Below, piece by piece: positions 21,035-32,060 of a DNA stretch of 64,000 nucleotides. The notes beneath the pieces were generated by a model. The model was not told the origin of the DNA. It saw only the letters and a program-made list of their open reading frames with translations, and ran no database searches. The translations under genes were made by a program, and so were the position numbers. Each line of letters opens with the position of its first letter. Within the stretch, counting starts at the first letter, position 1. Source of the stretch: an uncultured Saprospiraceae bacterium (GTDB taxonomy: Bacteria; Bacteroidota; Bacteroidia; Chitinophagales; Saprospiraceae); NCBI GenBank assembly GCA_938001865.1, contig CALLAW010000048.1:47783-111782 (forward strand), read 5' to 3'.

Positions 21035-21964
21035 ATGGACGTAAAGTTATTCTCAGGAACCAATAGTCAATATCTTGCCGAAACCATTGCAGACCACTAT
21101 GGAGACCAACTCGGTAGTAGGACGATCAAAAAGTTTAGCGATGGAGAGATGCAACCAATCATCAACGAGTCAGTAAGAGGCAGTTATGTCTTCTTCATCC
21201 AGTCGACATTTGCACCAGCGGACAACCTACTAGAGCTCTGTCTGCTGATAGATGGGGCTAAGAGAGCATCCGCGGGATATATTACTGCAGTGATCCCATA
21301 CTTTGGTTACGCAAGGCAAGATCGTAAAGACAAACCAAGGGTACCAATCTCTGCTAAGCTCATCGCTAATATGCTCAAGGCTGCAGGAGTAGATAGAGTC
21401 ATGACTATGGATCTTCATGCTGATCAGATACAAGGATTCTTCGATATCCCAGTCGACCACTTACAGAGTGATGCCATCTACGCCAAATACCTCAAAGAAC
21501 AAGATCTGAGCAATGCAATATTCGCAAGTCCAGATGTAGGTGGAGTCAAGAGAGCTCGTAAGTATGCACAGATGTTCAATAAGCAACTCGTCATCTGCGA
21601 CAAAGAAAGACAAGAGGCCAATAAGGTCAAATCAATCACAGTAATCGGAGAGGTCGAAGGGAGAGATGTCTACCTGATAGATGATCTCGTAGATACTGCA
21701 GGTACTCTCTCCAAAGCTGCAGACGCATTGATAGAGAAGGGAGCACTCTCGGTAAAGGCACTCTGTACCCATCCAGTACTCTCAGGTAACGCTTACGCAA
21801 ATATCGAAAACTCAAAAATCGACAAACTCATCGTCACTGATACGATCCCACTCAGACAAGAGTCCGACAAGATAGAAGTCTTATCATGTGCCAAGCTGTT
21901 TTCGAGAGCAATAAGAAATGCCCACGAATACAAGTCAATAGCAGCATTATTCCTCAATGATTAA
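21035..21964 (+). CDS. prs: Ribose-phosphate pyrophosphokinase
   Basis: 309 aa. FSGTNSQYLAETIADHYG and FSDGEMQPIINESVRG are typical of the N-terminus. YFGYARQDRKDKPRVPISAKL binds ATP and contains the regulatory flexible-loop sequence. The PRPP-binding motif VYLIDDLVDTAGTLSKAAD is intact. It makes PRPP from ribose-5-phosphate and ATP for purine, pyrimidine, His, Trp and NAD synthesis. scpA starts 10 bp after the stop and is probably co-transcribed. Confidence 0.97.
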   Translation: MDVKLFSGTNSQYLAETIADHYGDQLGSRTIKKFSDGEMQPIINESVRGSYVFFIQSTFAPADNLLELCLLIDGAKRASAGYITAVIPYFGYARQDRKDKPRVPISAKLIANMLKAAGVDRVMTMDLHADQIQGFFDIPVDHLQSDAIYAKYLKEQDLSNAIFASPDVGGVKRARKYAQMFNKQLVICDKERQEANKVKSITVIGEVEGRDVYLIDDLVDTAGTLSKAADALIEKGALSVKALCTHPVLSGNAYANIENSKIDKLIVTDTIPLRQESDKIEVLSCAKLFSRAIRNAHEYKSIAALFLND

Positions 21965-21974
21965 CATCAAGTAA

Positions 21975-22742
21975 TTGGCAGCACTGCAGGATACATTCAG
22001 GATAGTAACTACCAGCTTCGAAGGTCCATTTGATCTTTTGCTCTTCTTCATAGAGAGAGATGAGCTCGATATCTATGACATCCCTATCAGTCAGATTACA
22101 GAAGACTTCTTGGCATATCTCCATAGATGCGAAGAGTTAGACTTAGATGTAGCAAGTGAGTTCATCTTGGTCGCAGCCAAATTGATGAGAATCAAGGCCA
22201 AAATGCTACTACCTCGTAAAGAGAAAAATGAACTCGGAGAAGAGATCGACCCAAGAGAAGAGTTAGTCGCCAGACTCTTAGAGTACAAGCAATTCAAAGA
22301 GACACTCGAAGAGTTCAAGACTCACGAGCACAATCGGAGTCTAGAGTATACCAGAGGTAATCAAGTCAAAGATCTCAAAGCCATTGCTCAGAAAGCTCTT
22401 GTCGATGTAGAACTCGAAAATCTCAACCTTACTACCCTCTTCAACACCTATAGAAGACTCTTAATAGAAGTCAAAAAAAGAGAATCAAAGATTGTCCACC
22501 AAATCGTCAGATATCCCTATACGATCAAGTCACAACGATCATATATCTGGAGTAAGTTCAATAGATCATCAAAGGTTACATTTGAGCAGATCTTTGATAG
22601 CATGAATGACAGAATGGAGGCAATCGTCACATTCCTCGGACTCTTAGAGATGCTCAACCAACACAAAGTAAAAATTGTCGTAGGCCTTCAAAAAAACTCC
22701 TTCTGGATTACCCAAAATGCCGTAAGCCAAGAGGAAGAATAA
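21975..22742 (+). CDS. scpA: Segregation and condensation protein A
   Basis: 255 aa. The N-terminus has the kleisin signature FEGPFDLLLFFIERDELDIYDIPISQIT, followed by FILVAAKLMRIKAKMLLP, both conserved in ScpA. The C-terminal winged-helix region is present (VTFLGLLEMLNQHKVKIV). ScpA bridges the SMC heads with ScpB in chromosome condensation. The start is a TTG 10 bp after prs; no better ATG exists before the conserved region. No scpB is visible nearby. Confidence 0.93.
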   Translation: MAALQDTFRIVTTSFEGPFDLLLFFIERDELDIYDIPISQITEDFLAYLHRCEELDLDVASEFILVAAKLMRIKAKMLLPRKEKNELGEEIDPREELVARLLEYKQFKETLEEFKTHEHNRSLEYTRGNQVKDLKAIAQKALVDVELENLNLTTLFNTYRRLLIEVKKRESKIVHQIVRYPYTIKSQRSYIWSKFNRSSKVTFEQIFDSMNDRMEAIVTFLGLLEMLNQHKVKIVVGLQKNSFWITQNAVSQEEE

Positions 22743-22892
22743 CACATTTACCTAGAGTAAATACTCACACTTGGACATCAGCTCGCAATTCTCGTCAACT
22801 CCCTGCTACTCGACTCCTCTACGTAATACTTACAGATAAAGATTATCTCTAAATTAATCCTCTAATAAGTAGTCAACAATTGAGTAAAATGA

Positions 22893-22900
22893 TACCTTTG
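22893..22900 (+). promoter_or_regulatory. atpD promoter -7 box TACCTTTG
   Basis: TAnnTTTG match 50 bp before the ATG of atpD, in an AT-rich intergenic region of 208 bp. The -33 element is not clear. Confidence 0.5.
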
Positions 22901-22935
22901 TGCCAATTTTATAATCAATTACACTAAAAGAATAA

Positions 22936-24465
<1,530 letters not shown>

Positions 24466-24503
24466 TCTCACTATTATCTAAATCTATCAATAATAATCTG
24501 ACG

Positions 24504-24755
24504 ATGAATCTTACGATGCTCTCTCCAGGAAAAGAAATCTTCAACGGACCTATCACTTCTGTGAAAGTTCCAGGGATTAATGGACAGTTCGAAATACTCA
24601 AGGATCACGCTGCAATCGTGTCTGCTCTCAATGGTGGAACTGTTAGAGTGATTGATGAAAAAGGAGCTTCTGTTTCTTTTAACATCACGCAAGGATTTAT
24701 TGAAGTATTGAATAATGAAGTCTCTATCCTTATACATAGCCTAGCTGCTGAGTAA
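24504..24755 (+). CDS. atpC: F1F0 ATP synthase subunit epsilon (short form)
   Basis: 83 aa. It contains only the N-terminal beta-sandwich (LTMLSPGKEIFNGPITSVKVPGINGQFEIL ... HAAIVSAL). The regulatory C-terminal helical hairpin of E. coli epsilon is absent, as is common in Bacteroidota. It sits 38 bp after atpD and ends in a strong terminator. Confidence 0.93.
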   Translation: MNLTMLSPGKEIFNGPITSVKVPGINGQFEILKDHAAIVSALNGGTVRVIDEKGASVSFNITQGFIEVLNNEVSILIHSLAAE

Positions 24756-24786
24756 GATAGAGATTCAAGTTCTACATATATTTTTG

Positions 24787-24823
24787 AAGAGTTGGTTCTA
24801 CTAAGAATCAACTCTTTTTTTTT
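24787..24823 (+). terminator. Rho-independent terminator of atpDC
   Basis: A 13-bp stem (24787-24799 with 24804-24816, one G-U) with a 4-base loop, followed by a run of T. It closes the atpD-atpC transcript. Confidence 0.93.
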
Positions 24824-24887
24824 AGTTAGCAGATTAAACTGAGTCATCCTTGTACTTGACTATTCAATTGACCCAAGCGGTGTGAGT

Positions 24888-24971
24888 CACAAATCATGCT
24901 GCATAAATCATACTACATAAATTGTGTTGCATAAATTATGTTGCATAAATTGTGTAACACAAATTATACAC
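24888..24971 (+). repeat. Six tandem 14-bp repeats in front of the ATPase gene
   Basis: Six contiguous units of exactly 14 bp start at 24888, 24902, 24916, 24930, 24944 and 24958. The consensus is CATAAATTATGTTG; units 1 and 6 begin CACAAAT. The array stops 1 bp before the -7 box of the following gene, so it covers the -33 region and upstream promoter DNA. Confidence 0.9.
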
Positions 24972-24972
24972 C

Positions 24973-24980
24973 TACCTTTG
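24973..24980 (+). promoter_or_regulatory. -7 box TACCTTTG with start site at the ATG
   Basis: Perfect TAnnTTTG ending 4 bp before the ATG at 24985. A normal spacing puts transcription start on or beside the start codon, so the mRNA would be leaderless. Confidence 0.6.
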
Positions 24981-24984
24981 TGAG

Positions 24985-26115
24985 ATGGAGAACCCATTTC
25001 ATATCCAGTACTATCAAGGACCAGAGACATTCTGCGACCGTGTAGACGAGCTAGCTCGATTAGTAGAGGCAGCTACCAATCAGAGATCGATCATGCTACA
25101 CTCTATGCGTCGTATGGGTAAGACAGGTCTGATCCATCATCTTCAGCATACGCTTACTCACAAGCAGAAGTATCTGTGTATCTATCTAGACATCCTAGAC
25201 ACGGCGTCTGACAGTGACTTTGTCAGTCAATTCATCACAACATGTATCAACCAACTCTACACAGACCAGTCCAATATCTTGAAGAAGGTCACTACATTCT
25301 TTGGCAAGTATCGTCCAAAGTTTAGCATAGACACCTTGACTGGTAATCCCATCATAGAACTAGAAATCACCACCCAAAAGGACATTGACCTCTCCCTAGC
25401 TGCTACCTTCAAGTTACTCAATGATTCAAAAAGAAAGATTCATATTGCTATTGACGAGTTCCAGCAGATTGGCACTTACAGTGAGACTAGGATAGATGCT
25501 ACGATCCGTAAGCACCTCTCTACATCCAAGAACATCAGGATGCTCTTCAGCGGAAGTCAAAGACATCTCTTACTCCAACTCTTCAATGATCCGAAAAAAC
25601 CAATGTATCGGCTAGTAGAACAAATGGAACTCTATGAGATTAGCTATGATGCTTACAGTGTATTTATACAGGCAATGTTCAAGAGAGGTAGGAAGTCCAT
25701 CGACGAACGTGTCATCCATCTCATCCTCAAGTGGACAAGGTCACATACCTTCTACACTCAGTATGTCTGCAATAGACTCTACTCCCTCAGCAACAAAAAG
25801 ATAGAAGAGTCAGACCTACTGCTCATCCAGCAGCGAATACTCAAAGAGATGGAAATGAACTTCCTCAGTTATCGGAACATCCTCTCACCTAATCAGTACA
25901 AGGTACTCAAGGCAATCGCCATAGAGTCATCGGTCCAGAGTGTACTCTCCAAGGAGTTTACTACTACGTACAACTTAGCCAGTAGTACAGCTCGACAGTC
26001 ACTCAAGTACCTCGTAGACACCGAACTCGTCTATGAAAGACTCACAGAAGAAGGGAGTGAGTACTTTGTATATGACCTCTTCTTAGCAAGATGGTTGGAG
26101 GGAAGAGCTTCTTAA
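24985..26115 (+). CDS. AAA ATPase (archaeal-ATPase/STAND-like)
   Basis: 376 aa. The N-terminus FHIQYYQGPETFCDRVDELARLVEA resembles the FxGRxxEL entry of archaeal-type ATPases. The P-loop is SMRRMGKTGLIHHL (about residue 40), and Walker B is IHIAIDEFQQIG (about residue 153), followed by a sensor-like RMLFSGSQ. The C-terminal ~100 residues form a winged helix (LSPNQYKVLKAIA ... STARQSLKYLVDTELVYE). Such proteins are single-gene ATPases with DNA-binding tails and unknown roles; many look like selfish or regulatory genes in Bacteroidota. It is monocistronic. Confidence 0.8.
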   Translation: MENPFHIQYYQGPETFCDRVDELARLVEAATNQRSIMLHSMRRMGKTGLIHHLQHTLTHKQKYLCIYLDILDTASDSDFVSQFITTCINQLYTDQSNILKKVTTFFGKYRPKFSIDTLTGNPIIELEITTQKDIDLSLAATFKLLNDSKRKIHIAIDEFQQIGTYSETRIDATIRKHLSTSKNIRMLFSGSQRHLLLQLFNDPKKPMYRLVEQMELYEISYDAYSVFIQAMFKRGRKSIDERVIHLILKWTRSHTFYTQYVCNRLYSLSNKKIEESDLLLIQQRILKEMEMNFLSYRNILSPNQYKVLKAIAIESSVQSVLSKEFTTTYNLASSTARQSLKYLVDTELVYERLTEEGSEYFVYDLFLARWLEGRAS

Positions 26116-26277
26116 GGGACAATAAAACTTTTTACGAGCCTTTAATCAACTATTTGGCTTATACACCCTTGAATTCAACAGGTAAAATTCAACTCTGACA
26201 AATATCATTGACCGCTTCGTATCTGTTCAATTCGAAGTAAGATGATGATAATTAGCTATTAATCTCTGATTGAAGAG

Positions 26278-27246
26278 TTAATAATATCCTCCATCCATCA
26301 AATAGTGTTGGACATAATCTGTCACACCATCTTCAAGGGTATAGAATGGAGTCGTGTATCGAGTGGACCTGAGCTTACTCATCTCAGCCTCAGTAAAGTA
26401 CTGGTAATTACCTCTGATATCCAGAGGGGTATCAATGAAGCTAATCTTTGGCTCGAGGTTCATCGCTCTGAATGTGGATGCAGCAAGGTCGTAGAATGTC
26501 CTGGCTTGACCAGTACCTATATTATATAATCCCGAGTCAGAGTTGCCTTCGATCAAGTGGATGCACATCTGAGTAACATCCTTGACGTAAATAAAATCTC
26601 TACTCTGCTCACCATCTTGATAGTCTTCCCGATGAGACCTAAACAGATTCATCTTACCTGTTTTCTTTATCTGATGATAGGTATGGAAGATAACCGATGC
26701 CATCCGACCCTTATGATATTCATTCGGACCATAGACATTAAAAAACTTGACGCCATACCAATGCGGAGGTGTCTCATCTTGAGTGAGTACCCATCGATCA
26801 AAGTCTTGCTTAGAGTCGCCATATGGATTAAGGGGCTTGAGTGAAGGGACAATGTCATGGCTGTCATCAAACCCATGTTCACCATTGCCATAAGTAGCTG
26901 CACTAGATGCGTACAAGAGTGGGATTTGGAAATTGGCACAGTGTCTCCAGATCGTCTTACTATAATCTAAGTTGAGCCGATCAAACACTGACTTATCTTG
27001 GAGTGCTGTATCTGTCCTAGCTCCAAGGTGATAGATCTGAGTTACTTGACTTCCATTTGCCTCGAGCCAAGAGTCTAATTCGTCTCTATCTACTTGCTCG
27101 ACAACAGACTTACTCTCGTAATTATGCCGCTTATCTTCTCTTGAGAAGTTATCCACGATCACTACCTTCTCATCTGGATATTTCTCTCTAATATCTGTCA
27201 AGAGGCATGATCCAATGAAGCCAGCAGCACCAGTAATTACTCTCAA
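26278..27246 (-). CDS. hldD: ADP-L-glycero-D-manno-heptose 6-epimerase
   Basis: 322 aa, extended SDR family. The N-terminal nucleotide-binding motif is VITGAAGFIGS, YHLGARTDT follows, and the catalytic pair lies in NPYGDSKQDFD (YxxxK). DIRGNYQYFTEA and the overall length match HldD/RfaD. It converts ADP-D,D-heptose to ADP-L,D-heptose for the LPS core. The start is TTG at 27246: a TAA codon stands directly before it in frame, and TGAAGFIGS must lie close to the N-terminus. Confidence 0.92.
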   Translation of the reverse strand: MRVITGAAGFIGSCLLTDIREKYPDEKVVIVDNFSREDKRHNYESKSVVEQVDRDELDSWLEANGSQVTQIYHLGARTDTALQDKSVFDRLNLDYSKTIWRHCANFQIPLLYASSAATYGNGEHGFDDSHDIVPSLKPLNPYGDSKQDFDRWVLTQDETPPHWYGVKFFNVYGPNEYHKGRMASVIFHTYHQIKKTGKMNLFRSHREDYQDGEQSRDFIYVKDVTQMCIHLIEGNSDSGLYNIGTGQARTFYDLAASTFRAMNLEPKISFIDTPLDIRGNYQYFTEAEMSKLRSTRYTTPFYTLEDGVTDYVQHYLMDGGYY

Positions 27247-27280
27247 TTATTTTTCATTTACGTACAGTGAATAGATGATA

Positions 27281-30139
27281 CTATGCTTCAGTCGTTTCAT
27301 AGTCTGAGATCGGAGCACAAGTACAGATGAAGTTACGATCTCCATATGCATTATTGATCCTCCCTACTGTGGCCCAAAACTTACGTGTCCCTCTGAGATA
27401 CTCAAGTGGGAATGCTGCTTGAGTTCTAGAGTATGGATAAGACCACTCATCTGCAGTGATCTCCGCAAGGGTATGCGGTGCATTGTGCAGGACATTATTG
27501 TCTTTATCAGCATCACCAGCTATGACTTGCTCTATCTCAGTCTTGATACTGAGCATTGCATCACAGAAGATATCCAACTCTTCTTTGCTTTCACTCTCTG
27601 TAGGCTCGATCATGATAGTCCCGGCTACTGGAAAACTCAATGTAGGAGCATGGAATCCGTAATCAATTAATCTCTTGGCAACATCTTCTGCTGTGACACC
27701 ATACTCCTTGTAGTCCCTGAGGTCAAGGATCAACTCGTGGGCACAATTACCATGCTCACCTTTATATAAGACAGGATAGGCAGTCTCTAGCCTAGCTCGG
27801 ATATAGTTAGCATTAAGGATAGCTGCATAAGTAGACTTCTTGAGACCATCGGCTCCGAGCATCCTGATATAAGCATAAGAGATGAGTAAGATAGAAGCAC
27901 TACTATACTCTGTAGCTGAGACAGCTGAGATTGCTTGAGTACTCTCTTCATCGCTATAGACATGGCCAGGTAAGTATGGCTTGAGTTTGTCATTGACACA
28001 GATAGGACCCATCCCTGGACCACCTCCACCGTGTGGTATCGCAAATGTCTTATGAAGATTCAAGTGGCAGACATCTGCTCCAATCGCTGCTGGACTGGTG
28101 TAACCGACTTGTGCATTCATGTTAGCGCCATCCATGTAGACAAGCCCTCCACAATCATGCACTGCTTGACAGATCTCTTTGATTGCTGACTCAAATACTC
28201 CGTGTGTAGAAGGATAAGTCACCATCAATGCTGCCAACTTGTCCTTGTGTAGTTCTGCTTTTTCCTTGAGATCATTGACATCGATATTGCCATTGTCGTC
28301 ACACTTCACTACGACGATAGTCATCCCACACATCACGGCACTCGCTGGATTGGTACCATGAGCACTAGACGGAATCAATGCAATATCTCTATGTGCATCT
28401 CCTCGTTGGATATGGTACTCTCTGATGACCATGAGTCCTGTATACTCTCCTTGAGCTCCTGAGTTGGGCTGAAGTGAGCAACCTGTAAATCCTGTCACCT
28501 CACAGAGATATTGATTGAGATTATTGAGCATCTCTTGATAACCACTTACTTGATCTGCTGGTGCAAATGGGTGGATATTGCTATACTCTGGCCAACTCAA
28601 TGGCATCAGCTCAGCAGCAGCATTGAGCTTCATCGTACATGACCCGAGTGGGATCATCGAGTGTACGAGTGAGAGATCTTTATTTTCTAGTGACTTGATA
28701 TACCTCATAATCATAGTCTCCGATCGGTACTTAGAGAATACTTCATGTGTGAGATAATTTGATTCTCTTACAAGTCCTGACGGTAAAGCACTCTCGGAAG
28801 TGCTAGGTAGATTCACATCAAATATAGCTGCGATCTCTCTCAAGTCTGACTCACTAATCGTCTCATCTACTGCGACAGAGATGATACCCTTACTGTAGTA
28901 AAAGTTATAACCTTTAGCCTCAGCGAGGAACTTGATCTCTGTCTGTGATTGCTTATTGACAGCGAGAGTGACTGTATCGAATGTTGTCTGATTGATGACA
29001 GTATATTGGCTCTGAGTTAGGGCATGTCTCAATCGAGTTGCTTGAGCATTGATCTTACTAGCTATCTCTTTGATCCCTTCTGGACCATGATATACAGCAT
29101 ACATTCCTGCCATGATAGCGAGGAGTGCTTGAGCTGTGCAGATATTGGATGTTGCTTTTTCTCTCTTGATATGCTGCTCTCTAGTCTGTAGAGCCATACG
29201 CAGAGCACGATTATCATGTCTATCTTTGGATATACCGATGATACGTCCCGGAATTGTCCTCTTGAACGTCTCTTTACAAGCAAAGTAAGCTGCATGTGGT
29301 CCACCAAATCCAAGTGGGATGCCAAATCTCTGTGTCGTACCTACCACGATATCAGCTCCCCACTCTCCTGGTGGTGTGAGTAGAGCTAGGCTCAGTAAGT
29401 CTGCAGCGACACAGGTATAGATATTATTCGCTTCCATCTTGATTGTGAAAGCTTTGTAATCTTCTATCTCACCTACGGAGTTGGGATATTGAATGACTGC
29501 TCCGAAGTAAGCATTCTCTTCTGGATCAAAGTCAGACCAATCACCAATCACTAACTCTATGTCAAGTGGCAATGCTCTAGTCTTCAAGACATCTATAGTC
29601 TGAGCATAGACGAATCTATCGACAAATAACTTGTTGATATAATTACCGTCTTTCACCTTCTTATTGCGTTGGTTGTAGAGCAATGCCATTGCCTCGGCAG
29701 CAGCAGTCGCTTCATCGAGGAGTGAGGCATTAGCGATGGCCATCCCTGTCAGATCACTTACCACTGTCTGGAAATTGAGCAAGGCCTCTAATCTTCCCTG
29801 TGCAATCTCAGCTTGGTAGGGTGTATATTGTGTATACCAGCCTGGATTCTCGAATATATTACGAGCTATGACTGGAGGAGTAACTGTACCATAGTATCCC
29901 TGACCTATACATGTCTTCATGACCTTGTTGGATCTACCAACCTCTCTCAGGTGATTGAGCAAGTCATACTCAGAGAGAGCAGGAGGCAAGTCCATCTCGT
30001 CCTCTATCAGTATAGAGGTTGGTATGGTCTTCGCTATGAGCTCATCACTATTTGCTAATCCTAGAGCACTGAGCATCGCTTGCTCATCTCTCTCATTAAT
30101 CCCAATATGTCTAAGGGCAAATCCAGAATTCGATAACAT
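27281..30139 (-). CDS. gcvP: Glycine dehydrogenase (decarboxylating), P protein
   Basis: 952 aa, the fused P1+P2 form. The N-terminus is FALRHIGINERDEQAMLSALG. The PLP-lysine motif is CHLNLHKTFAIPHGGGGPGMGP (split here after HLNLHKTF), with an intact glycine-rich loop. STHGVFESAIKEIC and the C-terminal RINNAYGDRNFICTCAP are conserved. It decarboxylates glycine and passes the aminomethyl group to the GcvH lipoyl arm. No gcvT or gcvH lies nearby, as is common in Bacteroidota. Confidence 0.97.
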   Translation of the reverse strand: MLSNSGFALRHIGINERDEQAMLSALGLANSDELIAKTIPTSILIEDEMDLPPALSEYDLLNHLREVGRSNKVMKTCIGQGYYGTVTPPVIARNIFENPGWYTQYTPYQAEIAQGRLEALLNFQTVVSDLTGMAIANASLLDEATAAAEAMALLYNQRNKKVKDGNYINKLFVDRFVYAQTIDVLKTRALPLDIELVIGDWSDFDPEENAYFGAVIQYPNSVGEIEDYKAFTIKMEANNIYTCVAADLLSLALLTPPGEWGADIVVGTTQRFGIPLGFGGPHAAYFACKETFKRTIPGRIIGISKDRHDNRALRMALQTREQHIKREKATSNICTAQALLAIMAGMYAVYHGPEGIKEIASKINAQATRLRHALTQSQYTVINQTTFDTVTLAVNKQSQTEIKFLAEAKGYNFYYSKGIISVAVDETISESDLREIAAIFDVNLPSTSESALPSGLVRESNYLTHEVFSKYRSETMIMRYIKSLENKDLSLVHSMIPLGSCTMKLNAAAELMPLSWPEYSNIHPFAPADQVSGYQEMLNNLNQYLCEVTGFTGCSLQPNSGAQGEYTGLMVIREYHIQRGDAHRDIALIPSSAHGTNPASAVMCGMTIVVVKCDDNGNIDVNDLKEKAELHKDKLAALMVTYPSTHGVFESAIKEICQAVHDCGGLVYMDGANMNAQVGYTSPAAIGADVCHLNLHKTFAIPHGGGGPGMGPICVNDKLKPYLPGHVYSDEESTQAISAVSATEYSSASILLISYAYIRMLGADGLKKSTYAAILNANYIRARLETAYPVLYKGEHGNCAHELILDLRDYKEYGVTAEDVAKRLIDYGFHAPTLSFPVAGTIMIEPTESESKEELDIFCDAMLSIKTEIEQVIAGDADKDNNVLHNAPHTLAEITADEWSYPYSRTQAAFPLEYLRGTRKFWATVGRINNAYGDRNFICTCAPISDYETTEA

Positions 30140-30172
30140 GAAATCGTATTATATTACTAAATTATTTGATGC

Positions 30173-30203
30173 AAAAATAACCTCATCTTGCATTGTTATA
30201 CAA
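30173..30203 (-). promoter_or_regulatory. gcvP promoter (TTG-N20-TATTTTTG)
   Basis: On the minus strand, TTG (30203-30201) is followed after 20 bases by TATTTTTG (30180-30173), a good match to the Bacteroidota TTG-N19-TAnnTTTG promoter. The start would lie near 30166, giving a leader of about 27 bases. Confidence 0.6.
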
Positions 30204-30258
30204 ACAGCAATTTTCACCAATTTGTTGGTAACTCTGACCTTTAAAATTCGCCTCTAAT

Positions 30259-31938
30259 CTAGTGATTGATAATGAAGCGTCCTGTATCCTTTCCGTTAAT
30301 CAATAAGTTATACGTTCCGTTGATGAATAATGCTGTATCGATATACTTCATCCCCCCATTGACATTGTAGTCCTCGTACTGCAATCTTCCCATCATATCA
30401 TAGATCTGGATATTGATATACATTGCTTCATTCCATTTGACAGCGATCATCTGATCAGCAGGATTGGGAGATATCTCTATCTGATAGTCAATCGCAAGGT
30501 CAGATGTAGGCAGTATAGCGTCACAGAGTGTGGTGTCTGGCTCTAACTCCAACCATCCTTTTTGAGTCAAGTCTTGTCCTTCTAAGCCAGCATAGTCGAC
30601 TGGGTATCTATCCATACGGAATGTCAGATTCTGGTTAATCGTCGGCTCAGTACCTTGGGGTACAGAGGCGCCTCCAATGATTGGAGTCTTGTACTCCCAG
30701 ACTATATCTCCGTCTTGAGTCATCTCATATGCATAGCCAAATCTCCCAACACAGACGAGCAAGTTTGTATTAGGCAGATACTGTAAGCTGGACAAGCCTG
30801 TAGAGTGCATGAGAGTACTATCCACAGGATGCTTTCTTGTGAGATCAAAGTCAGCTGGACCGAATGTATCTCCAGAAAATGCGTAACCCCAATCATACAT
30901 ATCCCAACCTGGATTCCAGATATTTACTGTACTGAAGTCTTCTCCTACTCTATTGTTGAATACTCCAATTTTTTTATACTGTGGATCGATTGGTGAGATA
31001 TGCTCATCGATGAAGTGTGCATCGTGTTGGTACCAGAGTTGTTGATCATCGACAGTCCCTGAGTGGTATGCTGCTGGATTGCCCCATCTATACATCAGGT
31101 CACCTCCTCGACCACCTAATCCTCCGATGCTTGATGCAGCCTCGGCAGTAGTCGTAGAGTGATCTATTATCCATACTTCGTGGAAGTTGGGCACACTGAT
31201 GAGTATCTGCGATCGATCTCTATCATAGTCTATAGAGTTAGAGTGCATCCAATCGGGATCTCCCGAACCGTCAAAATCATAGTTAATATCAATCCGCCAT
31301 GGGTTGTCGGCGACGACTCCAAAATTAGGCTTAGTACTGTCGAAGTCTTGGATCAGGTGGTCCCATGTGTGCCACTCCCAGATGAACTCATCTGTCTCGG
31401 GGTCAATCTCGAAGATGAAATCAGGCCACATCTCTGCACTCTCGAGCACAGAAGTATCTCGACCTACAGCAATGACATCTTCTAGGCTTTTCTTCTCCCA
31501 AGCTATCGCGAGTATCGTCAACTTACCATCTTTGACGATCGGTGCTATATCGTGATGGAGTCTAAGACTATCACTATTCATTGTGAATTCCCAATTTATA
31601 GTATTGTCCCACTCTTTGATCATAATATTAGCGCCACCTCCACCGGCCCATATCCCATCAGACGAGAAGTCAGCAGGTCTAGAAGTCACCACTAGACGAC
31701 CATCCTCGAGCAAGTACGCCATGTTACCAGGTCTGATGTCTTCATCACCTTCCCAAGTATGTACGATCTCACCACAATTATCTATCAAGTAGACATTAGG
31801 CTGATTATGTGGGTAGAAGAGATTATAACCATCAAATGAATTGAATGGGTTATATGAGAGTAGACCTACGGTATTCTGCGATTGGACGCTTGATGTAATG
31901 GCAAATAAACAGAGGATCGAAAAGAAAATATTTTTCAT
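30259..31938 (-). CDS. Secreted arylsulfotransferase-like protein with T9SS type A domain
   Basis: 559 aa. A signal peptide (NIFFSILCLFAITSSVQSQ) is followed by a beta-propeller of the arylsulfotransferase (ASST/Arylsulfotran_2) type: NVYLIDNCGEIVHTWEGD, HHDIAPIVKDG, FEIDPETDEFIWEWHTWDH, WMHSNSIDYD and LYRWG-like strands. The C-terminal 80 residues are a T9SS type A domain (IEISPNPADQMIAV, IYDMMGRLQ, GTYNLLI, GRFIIN). Inference: an extracellular or surface enzyme or binding propeller. True sulfotransferase activity is uncertain because many family members have no tested function. Confidence 0.85.
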   Translation of the reverse strand: MKNIFFSILCLFAITSSVQSQNTVGLLSYNPFNSFDGYNLFYPHNQPNVYLIDNCGEIVHTWEGDEDIRPGNMAYLLEDGRLVVTSRPADFSSDGIWAGGGGANIMIKEWDNTINWEFTMNSDSLRLHHDIAPIVKDGKLTILAIAWEKKSLEDVIAVGRDTSVLESAEMWPDFIFEIDPETDEFIWEWHTWDHLIQDFDSTKPNFGVVADNPWRIDINYDFDGSGDPDWMHSNSIDYDRDRSQILISVPNFHEVWIIDHSTTTAEAASSIGGLGGRGGDLMYRWGNPAAYHSGTVDDQQLWYQHDAHFIDEHISPIDPQYKKIGVFNNRVGEDFSTVNIWNPGWDMYDWGYAFSGDTFGPADFDLTRKHPVDSTLMHSTGLSSLQYLPNTNLLVCVGRFGYAYEMTQDGDIVWEYKTPIIGGASVPQGTEPTINQNLTFRMDRYPVDYAGLEGQDLTQKGWLELEPDTTLCDAILPTSDLAIDYQIEISPNPADQMIAVKWNEAMYINIQIYDMMGRLQYEDYNVNGGMKYIDTALFINGTYNLLINGKDTGRFIINH

Positions 31939-32060
31939 TCTGAGTTCTTTGGTTGATTAAAATTAAAATGAGGATTTCTCCCATATTCTTAGGCGTAAAG
32001 TTATGACATTTAGATTCTTTTACTGATCATTCAATCTAATTAAATCGTATTATTGTCGTG

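Noticed and set aside
24888..24971. CRISPR array
   Set aside because: 14-bp units are contiguous with no spacers, and no cas genes are near.
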